Shown here one piece after another: positions 57,258 through 64,000 of a stretch of DNA of 64,000 nucleotides (positions within the stretch are counted from its first letter, which is position 1; each line of letters starts with the position of its first letter). The translations under genes were made by a program, and so were the position numbers. The notes under the pieces are model-generated. The model had not been told where the DNA came from. It saw nothing but the letters and a program-made list of their open reading frames with translations, and did no database searches. The DNA is from Aquipseudomonas alcaligenes NBRC 14159 (GTDB taxonomy: Bacteria > Pseudomonadota > Gammaproteobacteria > Pseudomonadales > Pseudomonadaceae): positions 62,001-126,000 of the forward strand of contig NZ_BATI01000016.1 in the NCBI RefSeq assembly GCF_000467105.1, in the 5' to 3' direction.

Positions 57258-57353
57258 TATTGGTTCCTTGCGTGTCGAAGAGTCGGTCGGCGGGCGCCGC
57301 GATGGCGCGCGATTCTAGCTGGCTTTGCGGGAAAATGCCGTCTCCCGTCGGGA

Positions 57354-58658
57354 CTATCCGCCGAACAGCGGGAACACGCCGAGCAGCAATGCCGCCAGCA
57401 GTATGGCCAGGCAGATCAGTACCGCCCACTTGAGGGTGAAGCGCTGGTGGTCGCCGAACTCGACCTTGGCCAAACCCACCAGCAGGTAGGTGGAGGGCAC
57501 CAGCGGGCTGAGCAGGTGCACCGGCTGGCCGACGATCGAGGCGCGGGCCATTTCCACCGGGCTGATGCCGTAATGGCTGGCGGCCTCGGCCAGCACCGGC
57601 AGCACGCCGAAGTAGAAGGCATCGTTGGACATGAAGAAGGTGAACGGCATGCTCACCAGCGCGGTGATCACCGCCAGGTATGGGCCCAGCGCCTCAGGAA
57701 TCACCGCCAGCAGGCTTTTCGACATGGCTTCGACCATGCCGGTGCCGGACAGGATGCCGGTGAAGATGCCGGCGGCGAAGATCAGCCCGACCACCGCCAG
57801 GACGTTGCCGGCATGCGCGGCTACGCGCTCCTTCTGCTGCTGCAGGCAGGGGTAGTTGATGATCATGGCGATGCTGAAGGCGATCATGAACAGCACCGGC
57901 AGCGGCAGTAGGCCGGCGATCAGCGCCACCATCAGGGCGGCGGTGAGTGCGCCATTGACCCACAGCAATCTCGGCCGGCGCGCCTCCGGGTACTGCGAGA
58001 CGCTGATCTCGGCGTGATTGTCCTGATCGTCCGGCAGGTGCAGCACGCCGAGGCGGGCGCGCTCGCGCTGGCCATAGACCCAGGCGATGCCGAACAGGGC
58101 GATGCAGCCGACCAGCATGGCCGGGATCATCGGCACGAAGATGTCCGACGGGTCGACGTGCAGGGCGCTGGCGGCGCGGGCGGTGGGGCCGCCCCAGGGG
58201 GTCATGTTCATGATGCCGCCGGCGAGGATGATCAGCCCGGCCATGATCAGCGGGCTCATGCCGAGGCGGCTGTACAGCGGCAGCATGGCGGCGACGCAGA
58301 TCATGTAGGTGGTGGCGCCGTCGCCGTCGAGCGAGACGATCAGCGCCAGGGCAGCGGTGCCCATGGAGACTTTCAGCGGGTCGCCCTTGACCATGCGCAG
58401 GATGGCGCGCACGGCCGGGTCGAACAGGCCGGAGTCGATCATCAGGGCGAAGTAGAGGATGGCGAACATCAGCATCACGCCGGTCGGGGCGAGTTTGCCG
58501 ATGCCTTCGAGCATCATCGGGCCGATGCCGGCGGCGAAGCCACCGATCAGGGCGAAGGTGATGGGCACGATGATCAGGGCGATCAGGGCGGACAGGCGCT
58601 TGGTCATGATCAGGTACATGAAGGTCATGACCATGGCGAAGCCGAGGAAGGTCAGCAT
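57354..58658 (-). CDS. CitMHS family citrate-metal:proton symporter
   Basis: A 434-residue transporter, the usual CitMHS length, with about twelve helices. Marks: MLTFLGFAMVMTFMYLIMTKRLSALIALIIVPI, SLDGDGATTYMICVAAMLPLY, MNMTPWGGPTARAASAL, FAAGIFTGILSGTGMVEAMSKSL, and SNDAFYFGVLPVLAEAASHYG. It imports metal-citrate complexes with protons. The start MLTFLGF has RBS GGAGA; the open frame extends to 58724. No citrate sensor kinase pair lies next to it. Confidence 0.93.
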   Translation of the reverse strand: MLTFLGFAMVMTFMYLIMTKRLSALIALIIVPITFALIGGFAAGIGPMMLEGIGKLAPTGVMLMFAILYFALMIDSGLFDPAVRAILRMVKGDPLKVSMGTAALALIVSLDGDGATTYMICVAAMLPLYSRLGMSPLIMAGLIILAGGIMNMTPWGGPTARAASALHVDPSDIFVPMIPAMLVGCIALFGIAWVYGQRERARLGVLHLPDDQDNHAEISVSQYPEARRPRLLWVNGALTAALMVALIAGLLPLPVLFMIAFSIAMIINYPCLQQQKERVAAHAGNVLAVVGLIFAAGIFTGILSGTGMVEAMSKSLLAVIPEALGPYLAVITALVSMPFTFFMSNDAFYFGVLPVLAEAASHYGISPVEMARASIVGQPVHLLSPLVPSTYLLVGLAKVEFGDHQRFTLKWAVLICLAILLAALLLGVFPLFGG

Positions 58659-58812
58659 CAGGCAGTCTCCGGACGGGCATGACCGACGCGGTGGCTGCGA
58701 GAATGCAGTGCGTGGGGAGCCCATCTTGTTGTTGTGGAAACGCCGGTCCGGGGCCGGCGGTCGACGGATGCTAGGGGCTCAAGCTTTCAGCGCGCTTTCG
58801 ACGCAGTACCGT

Positions 58813-59721
58813 TCATGCCGCGAGGAGGATCAGCACCAGCGGCAGGCTGAGGGCGGCGAGCAGGGTCTGCAGGGTGATGATGCCGGCCATCAGGTGGCCG
58901 TCGCCGCCGAGCTGGCGGGTCAGCACATAGGCGGTGGGGGCGGTGGGCAAGGCGAAGAACAGCACCAGCACGTTGCTTTCCAGCGCCGGCAGGTGCAACG
59001 CCTTGGCTACGGCATAGGCCAGCAGTGGCATGGCCAGCAGGCGCAGGGTGCAGTTCCAGGCCAGGGCCGGCTTCTCGCCGCGCAGCTCCTGCGGCCGTAG
59101 CGCCGCCCCCACGCAGAGCAGGCCCAGCGGCAGGCTGGCGGCTGCCAGCAGGCTGAGCAGGCGGTCGCTGCCACCGGGCAGGCCGATGCCGAGCAGGTTG
59201 AACAGCATGCCGGCCAGGCAGGCGAGAATCAGCGGATTCTTCAGGATCGGCAGCAGCAGGCCGCTGAGGCTCACCGCGCGATCGGCACTCAGCGACCACA
59301 CCGAGAGCACGTTCACCGCCGGCACCATCAGCGCCAGCAGCAAGGCGGCCAGCACCAGGCCGGGCTGGCCGTGCAGGCTGCCGATGGCGGCCAGGCCGAG
59401 GTAGGTGTTGAAGCGCAGGATGCCCTGGGTGAAGGCGCCGAAGCGCGCCGCTGGCCAGCCGCGCAGGCGGCGCACCAGCAACAGGGCCAGCCAGCCGCCA
59501 CCGAGGCCGAGCAACACTGCCAGGGCCAGGCGCGGCAGGGCGGGGTTGTCCAGCGGTGCGCTGGCCAGGCTGCTGAACAGCAGGGCCGGGAACAGGATGA
59601 AGTAGTTGAGCCGCTCGGCGGCCGGCCAGAAGGCCTCGCCGGGGAAGTCGTGACGGCGCAGCAGGTAGCCGCCGACGATCAGGGCGAACAGCGGCCACAG
59701 CGAGTACAGGAGAACGGTCAC
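58813..59721 (-). CDS. AEC family transporter
   Basis: A 302-residue auxin-efflux-carrier-type membrane protein with ten predicted helices in two halves. Marks: LWPLFALIVGGYLLRR at the start, ERLNYFILFPALLFSSLA, FNTYLGLAAIGSLHG, LKNPLILACLAGMLFNLLGIGLP, and the C-terminal PTAPTAYVLTRQLGGDGHLMAGIITLQTLLAALSLPLVLIL. Bacterial members export or import small organic acids such as malonate or malate; the substrate is unknown. Divergent from the GFA gene. Confidence 0.9.
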   Translation of the reverse strand: MTVLLYSLWPLFALIVGGYLLRRHDFPGEAFWPAAERLNYFILFPALLFSSLASAPLDNPALPRLALAVLLGLGGGWLALLLVRRLRGWPAARFGAFTQGILRFNTYLGLAAIGSLHGQPGLVLAALLLALMVPAVNVLSVWSLSADRAVSLSGLLLPILKNPLILACLAGMLFNLLGIGLPGGSDRLLSLLAAASLPLGLLCVGAALRPQELRGEKPALAWNCTLRLLAMPLLAYAVAKALHLPALESNVLVLFFALPTAPTAYVLTRQLGGDGHLMAGIITLQTLLAALSLPLVLILLAA

Positions 59722-59810
59722 GACGACATCCGTGCGGAAAGCATCGGGTCATCATGGGCAAGTGCGTCGGCGCGCGCTAGGGTGATGAGCAAGAGCGCGA
59801 GGAGTTCGCC

Positions 59811-60212
59811 ATGACCGAGACCCACACCGGCGGCTGCCACTGCGGCCGCCTGCGCTACGCCTTAGCGGCGCCGCTGCAGGATATCGCCCACTGCCATTGC
59901 GCGATCTGCCGGCGCACCACCGGCGGCATCGTCACCACCTGGCTGACCCTGCCGCTGGCGAGCTTCCGCTGGACCCAGGGCAGTGCCGCCGCCTACGCCT
60001 CCTCGACCAGCTGTCTGCGCTATTTCTGCGCGCACTGCGGCTGTCACCTGGCGCTGTTCACTGCCCTCAGCCCGGATAGCCTGGACATCACCGTGGCCAG
60101 CCTCGATCACCCCGAGCAGGCGCCGGCCGACCGGCATATCTGGGTAGGCAGCCGCCTGCCCTGGCTGCAGCTGGACCCGGGGCTTCCCGAGGAGCATGAA
60201 GAGCAGCTGTAG
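59811..60212 (+). CDS. GFA/CENP-V family zinc protein
   Basis: A 133-residue zinc-binding protein of the glutathione-dependent formaldehyde-activating enzyme fold. Ligand motifs are GGCHCGRLRYAL (CxC), CHCAICRRTTGG (CxCxxC) and YFCAHCGCHL (CxxC). Many members with this motif set are not formaldehyde-active, so the reaction is open. It stops 2 bases from the convergent DUF4105 gene. Confidence 0.92.
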   Translation: MTETHTGGCHCGRLRYALAAPLQDIAHCHCAICRRTTGGIVTTWLTLPLASFRWTQGSAAAYASSTSCLRYFCAHCGCHLALFTALSPDSLDITVASLDHPEQAPADRHIWVGSRLPWLQLDPGLPEEHEEQL

Positions 60213-60214
60213 AC

Positions 60215-62176
60215 CTAAGGCAGAACCAGGCCGCCGCTAGCCTTGTGCAGCTCGCGCAGGTGCTGGCCGAGCTGCTTCAGGTTGCTCTCGCCGGCTTCGA
60301 TCTCGGCCAGCAGCCTGGGCTCCAGCAGGTTGCGCACCTCTTTGTCGAGGTCGTCGCTGAGCTGGCGCAGCCTGAGCTGACGTTCGCTGCTGGCCGCTTC
60401 CAGTTGCTGCCACTCGGCGGGCTGCGGCAGGCCGTAGCCGGCGCTCAGCAGCTCGGCCGGGCGGCTGAGGAAGCCGCTGTTGGCGAGGATCTCGCGCAGG
60501 GTGGCGTCGGCTTCGACGAAGCGCCGGTCCTGCGGGTCGTCGCGGGCACCCAGGTAGCGCTGCTTGAGCTGTTCCTGGGCGAGCAGCAGCTGGCGGCGCA
60601 GGGCGGCCTGTTCGAGCAGCAACAGCGCGGCGCTGGCGCGCAGGTCGGCGCGCGGGAACCAGCGCGCGCGCTCGCGCGCCGGCAGGGTCAGCCAGTCTTC
60701 CACCGCCTGCTGCGGTAGGGTCAGGCGGCTACGCAGGATCTCGAACATGGCCTGGTAGCGGTCGCGGAAGGAGTCGAAGCGATAGCCCAGGCGCAGCGCC
60801 TCGCGCGGGTTGTCCAGCACACTGCGGTCGGCCAGGGCGCGGCCTTCGAGCAGGTCGAGCAGACCGTTGGGCATGATGCTGTCGAGGTCCTGCAGCTCAC
60901 TGCGGCCGGTGCCGCTGCGCAGCAGCTTGAGGGTCTCCACCGCGCAGTTGTTGGAGAGGAACCAGTAGTCGCCGTCGTAGCTCCAGTGCAGTTCGGCGGA
61001 GCGCTGCACCAGGCCTTCGATCTCCTCGCGCGACAGGCGCAGCGGCACCGAGGACAGGCCGCGCAGCTCGACCTTGGTGTATTCCTCGATCACCTGTGCC
61101 AGCGGCAGGATGAACAGGCGCGACGGGTAGGCGCCGGTCAGGCCGTCCCAGCTGGACAGCTGCACGTCGCCGACGAAGGCGCGGTAGGACAGCACCAGGT
61201 GCTGGTCCAGATCCAGGCGGCAGGCCGGGCCGCGCGGCCGTCCCGGTGCGCAGACCACTAGGCGCAGCATGCTGTGGCCCCAGCGGCTGGCCCATTGCTG
61301 GTTGGGCTCGGCGAGCAGGTAGTCGACCTCGTAGACCCGCTCGGGATCAAGCCGGCCTAGCGGCTGGCGGGCGAAGTCGCGACCGGCGTTGAGGTAGGCG
61401 TAGTCGCTGCTGCACGCGGCCTGCTGCGCCGGTTGCCAGGCGAAGTGCTGGCGCAGATAGCGCTGCAGGGTGGGGCGGCGGCAGGCGTAGGTCGGGTCGA
61501 GGAGGAAGTACTCCATGTTCACCGCGACGAACTCGCGCGGGTTGCTCAGCTCGTAGCTGTCCGGCGAACGCGCCACCTGGCCGTTGTCCTGCTCGCGGGC
61601 GCCGCGCCGGCCGACCTGCTGCTGCCAGCCGGCCAGGTCGAGCAGCTGCGGGTCGTCGCTGAGGCTGAAGCGGCGGGCCTCCTGGCCGCGGCACTGGCCA
61701 CGCTGGCCGACCGGGCCGTTGACCTCGCGTGCCTGGCGGCAGCGCCACTGCAGGCGGCGCTGGTCCTCCGGCCAGAGACCGGCGCGGTCGTACAGGTGGG
61801 TCAGCTCATGGATCACGGTGGCCAGCAGCTCGCGCTGCAGGGTGCCGTGGGTTCGGCCACTCGGCGCGGCGGCCTGTTGTGGATCGACCAGGCGCGGCAG
61901 CAACCCGGCATTCAGCACCAGAGCATCGCGGCGAGTGGTGCGGCCAAAGGCGGCTCGGGGCAGATCGCCTGACCAGCTCACCGTCACCTGGCGGTCGAGA
62001 CGCTGGATGAAGCTTGGCGGCAGCGCCGCGCTGGCCTGGTCGAGCAGCGCCTGGCTGGCCTGGCGTTCGGCGCTGGACAGCCCGCTGGCATCCAGCTGCA
62101 GGCGTAGCCCGGCCTGGGCGCTGGCGCCGCTCAGCAGCAGGAGCGCGGCCAGCCAGCGCGCGGCACGCAGGCTCAC
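60215..62176 (-). CDS. DUF4105 (Lnb-like) exported protein
   Basis: A 653-residue protein with a signal peptide (LAALLLLSGASAQA). An N-terminal region has a zinc-protease-like HELTH motif in ATVIHELTHLYDRAG (about residues 115-128). The middle DUF4105 domain has EPNQQWASRWGHSMLRLVVCAPG, FVGDVQLSSWDGLTGAYPS and the Cys in FLSNNCAVETLKLL, a catalytic-like HxxR/NC pattern. DUF4105 domains resemble the N-terminal domain of lipoprotein transacylase Lnb. The C-terminal 170 residues are helical. Two hydrolase-like domains in one exported protein are notable. Its start overlaps the DUF2388 stop by 4 bases. Confidence 0.85.
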   Translation of the reverse strand: MSLRAARWLAALLLLSGASAQAGLRLQLDASGLSSAERQASQALLDQASAALPPSFIQRLDRQVTVSWSGDLPRAAFGRTTRRDALVLNAGLLPRLVDPQQAAAPSGRTHGTLQRELLATVIHELTHLYDRAGLWPEDQRRLQWRCRQAREVNGPVGQRGQCRGQEARRFSLSDDPQLLDLAGWQQQVGRRGAREQDNGQVARSPDSYELSNPREFVAVNMEYFLLDPTYACRRPTLQRYLRQHFAWQPAQQAACSSDYAYLNAGRDFARQPLGRLDPERVYEVDYLLAEPNQQWASRWGHSMLRLVVCAPGRPRGPACRLDLDQHLVLSYRAFVGDVQLSSWDGLTGAYPSRLFILPLAQVIEEYTKVELRGLSSVPLRLSREEIEGLVQRSAELHWSYDGDYWFLSNNCAVETLKLLRSGTGRSELQDLDSIMPNGLLDLLEGRALADRSVLDNPREALRLGYRFDSFRDRYQAMFEILRSRLTLPQQAVEDWLTLPARERARWFPRADLRASAALLLLEQAALRRQLLLAQEQLKQRYLGARDDPQDRRFVEADATLREILANSGFLSRPAELLSAGYGLPQPAEWQQLEAASSERQLRLRQLSDDLDKEVRNLLEPRLLAEIEAGESNLKQLGQHLRELHKASGGLVLP

Positions 62177-62493
62177 AGGGCGAGGATAGCTTCGGCCAGC
62201 TGCTGGTCGGAGGCGTGGCGGGCTTCCGGCAGTTGTTCGCGCAGGGTGGCGAAGGCGGCTTCCAGGCGCGCGCCGCGGATATCGCCCTGGCTGGCGACGA
62301 AGCTGGCGGCATCGTCACGCGCGGCCAGCACCACCTTCATGTCACGCACCGAAGTGGTGGTGTCGGAGGTGAAGTCCAGGCTGCGGTCGAGGGCACGGAC
62401 AAGGATGTTGCTGGTGGCCACCAGGGTCTGGGCCTGGGCGCCAGTGGCGAGGCAGAGGGTGGTGGCGAGGAGGAAAGGGAGTAGGCGGCTCAT
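62173..62493 (-). CDS. DUF2388 family small exported protein
   Basis: A 106-residue protein with a signal peptide (MSRLLPFLLATTLCLATGAQA). The family motif is FTSDTTTSVRDMKVVLAARDDAASFVASQGDIRGARLEAAFATLRE. Pseudomonads carry several paralogues, often in tandem; the function is unknown. It is translationally coupled to the DUF4105 gene (ATGA overlap), so the two products may act together in the periplasm. Confidence 0.86.
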   Translation of the reverse strand: MSRLLPFLLATTLCLATGAQAQTLVATSNILVRALDRSLDFTSDTTTSVRDMKVVLAARDDAASFVASQGDIRGARLEAAFATLREQLPEARHASDQQLAEAILAL

Positions 62494-62786
62494 GGCGGTT
62501 CTAGAAAGGTTGTTTTAAGGGATACATTGGACCCGAATAGCTTCAGTTTACTCAACTCTGGCGTGGATGTTGCTGAAGCACGAGAGCAGTAACAGAGGAA
62601 TTGCTTGTAGTTGAGAAATTGACCGATTGGTCATGCATGTCGATACGTACTCGCTATTGCAAGCTGAAGCGATAACTGATGCTATGCATGACCTCGCGAC
62701 GAGTAGCTTTCATCCAGAAAGCTGCAATTTGTGGCGAATAACAATAATTCGAGTGCAATATCGTCGCGCGATGTCAACAACAAGCG
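62494..62786. other. AT-rich divergent intergenic region
   Basis: 293 bases without a credible gene, clearly lower in GC than the window average. It must hold the promoters of the DUF2388 gene and the glycosyltransferase gene. A small dyad GACCGATTGGTC (62621-62632) overlaps a -35-like TTGACC. I see no clear -10 at correct spacing. Confidence 0.5.
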
Positions 62787-64000
62787 ATGCAGATGATTAT
62801 TCTTGTTTGCTCCAAAATCAGCCAAGCCAGCATCCAGGCCTCTCTGGGCAAGCCGGAGTACAGCTATTACTTTCTGCTGAAAGAATTTTTGCCCGCACTC
62901 GAGCGATTCGCTCAAGTGGTGGTGCTGGATTCAGTGGCGGACGTCGATAGGCTTTACCATCACTACTCCGAAGCGGGTGAGACGGTGGTGTTCCTGAGTG
63001 TCAGCCCTCCCCATCAGACGCCGGTCGGACTGGACTGCCCTACGGTTTGCCTATTTGCTTGGGAGTTCGACTCTTTACCCGACCAGCCCTGGGACGGTGA
63101 GCCGCGTAATGACTGGCGCCATGTATTCCGCCATGTCGCTGGGGCAATTTGCACCAGCCGTGAGACGCAGCAACTGGTGGAGCGGTCGGCTCCGAGCTTT
63201 CCGGTTGCCGCTATCCCGGCGCCAGTTTGGGACCACTATGCCCATTTGATGGAAGCCGAAGGTCATTTGCCGCTGCTCGATGCGCGCTACTTTTCCTTCA
63301 CCGGGTATTTAGTTGACAGCGCCATCCTGGGTCTTTCGGCCGACGGTCTGGTTCCGGAAACCAAGCATCTGGCGCCGGAAAACAATCCGTCGCACGAGGT
63401 CGTGCGTGAGGATTGCACGCCACCCCAGAAGGCACCGAATTTCTGGAACCTTTGCAAGCGCCTCTATCAGGACTGGCGCAACGAGCTGGCCTTGCCACGT
63501 GCGCCGCGTAGTTGCACCAATCCGCTGTCGCAGGACGCCGCTGATGTCGCCGATATGGCCGTCCCTGGGCAGCCAGCGGTACCGGCTGGCGTTCTGTTCA
63601 CGCAAACACCGCTCAATCTGCAGGTAACTGGGGTTGTCTACACCACACTGTTGAACCCGGCGGATAGCCGCAAGAACTGGACAGAAATCCTTACGGCCTT
63701 CTGCTGGGCCTTCAAAGACGAGGCCGAGGCAACCTTGGTGGTTAAGATGACTCACTACGATTTGGAGTATTACCGGATCGTTTTGATCACCCTACTGTCG
63801 CGTCTGTCTCCATTCAAATGCAGAGTGCTGGTTGTGCATGGTTTTCTGGATGAAAGGCAGTATCAGGAGCTGATCAGGGCTACCAGCTACTACGTGAATG
63901 CTTCTTCCGGAGAGGGGCTGTGCCTGCCGCTGATGGAGTTCCTATCTGCGGGGTGCCCTGCTCTAGCACCAACTCATACTGCTATGGCCGACTATATCCG
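62787..64000 (+). CDS. Glycosyltransferase (GT4-like), 5' part; runs off the window
   Basis: One frame is open from ATG 62787 (MQMIILVCSKISQASIQAS) to the right edge, over 404 codons without a stop. The N-terminal half has VCLFAWEFDSLPDQPW, FRHVAGAICTSRETQQLVERS and VAAIPAPVWDHY, a GT-B acceptor-domain pattern. The second half has VYTTLLNPADSRKNWTEILTAFCWAFKDEAEATLVVKM and YYVNASSGEGLCLPLMEFLSAGCPALAPTHTAMADYI, the GT4 nucleotide-sugar site (E-x7-E-like). Such genes build LPS, capsule or flagellin glycans. ATG 62793 is an alternative start. GC is lower than in the rest of the window. Confidence 0.85.
   Translation, partial: MQMIILVCSKISQASIQASLGKPEYSYYFLLKEFLPALERFAQVVVLDSVADVDRLYHHYSEAGETVVFLSVSPPHQTPVGLDCPTVCLFAWEFDSLPDQPWDGEPRNDWRHVFRHVAGAICTSRETQQLVERSAPSFPVAAIPAPVWDHYAHLMEAEGHLPLLDARYFSFTGYLVDSAILGLSADGLVPETKHLAPENNPSHEVVREDCTPPQKAPNFWNLCKRLYQDWRNELALPRAPRSCTNPLSQDAADVADMAVPGQPAVPAGVLFTQTPLNLQVTGVVYTTLLNPADSRKNWTEILTAFCWAFKDEAEATLVVKMTHYDLEYYRIVLITLLSRLSPFKCRVLVVHGFLDERQYQELIRATSYYVNASSGEGLCLPLMEFLSAGCPALAPTHTAMADYI

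Noticed and set aside
62617..62650. TetR-type operator or promoter at TTGACC...GACCGATTGGTC
   Set aside because: The dyad is short and no convincing -10 follows at 16-18 bases; kept only as a remark on the intergenic region.

Overview
This window is chromosomal DNA of a high-GC gammaproteobacterium, almost certainly a Pseudomonas. The evidence is gene order. The block polA – sRNA – engB – two cytochromes c – dsbA – EEP phosphatase – dgcH – marC – ampDh2, and on the other side of polA the block thrB – znuA / zur-znuC-znuB – metNIQ, matches (from memory) the P. aeruginosa PA5485–PA5505 region. The cox assembly block at the left edge matches PA0108–PA0114. The two blocks lie on opposite sides of oriC in P. 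aeruginosa but abut here, so the species differs by a rearrangement. I see no tRNA, rRNA, CRISPR array, prophage or complete insertion sequence.

Layout. 1–5.2 kb: end of coxIII and the cytochrome aa3 / heme A maturation genes (DUF2909, SURF1, COX15/ctaA, ctaB/cyoE, SCO), then an unknown membrane protein. 5.2–7.8 kb: methionine ABC importer (metNIQ, minus). 8.0–12.4 kb: zinc uptake and Zur regulation. 12.4–16.8 kb: thrB, DUF2782, polA and an ErsA-type sRNA with an AlgU-like promoter. 16.8–19.7 kb: engB, two periplasmic cytochromes c each followed by a long inverted-repeat element, and dsbA. 19.7–25.5 kb: EEP phosphatase, DgcH-like cyclase, MarC, AmpDh2-like amidase and an EAL phosphodiesterase. 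25.5–29.8 kb: DUF1330, membrane sulfatase-fold protein, DUF3313 lipoprotein, SpmA/SpmB-like protein. 29.9–36.1 kb: NO-detoxification pair norR/hmp flanked by two related chemoreceptors. 36–44.5 kb: membrane proteins, Na/Pi symporter, an oxygen-themed operon (97-aa protein, globin-GGDEF-EAL protein, Aer-like receptor) and a PilU-like ATPase. 44.6–53.3 kb: recC-recB-recD. 53.3–56.5 kb: a lower-GC unknown gene, then the rtcB–prfH ribosome rescue/repair pair. 56.5–62.5 kb: TerC, CitMHS, AEC transporters, GFA protein, DUF4105 and DUF2388 proteins. 62.8–64 kb: a lower-GC glycosyltransferase gene that runs off the right edge.

The most interesting structure is regulatory. A near-consensus ANR/FNR box with a correctly spaced -10 precedes the 97-aa gene. 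That gene is followed by a branched intrinsic terminator, and only about 40 nt further on the globin-GGDEF-EAL gene starts behind an AACAACAA (Crc/Hfq-type) motif. An Aer-like receptor is coupled to it by ATGA overlap. This looks like one oxygen-controlled unit joining c-di-GMP and aerotaxis. Other notable points are a 13-codon leader ORF plus hairpin before rtcB–prfH; a palindromic repeat of exactly 25 codons inside the start of recD; two inverted-repeat (MITE-like) copies bracketing cytochrome c4 whose stems appear to covary; and a perfect 15-bp inverted repeat containing two NorR-type boxes between norR and hmp.

All functions are inferred from sequence motifs, family knowledge and context. 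No database search was run.
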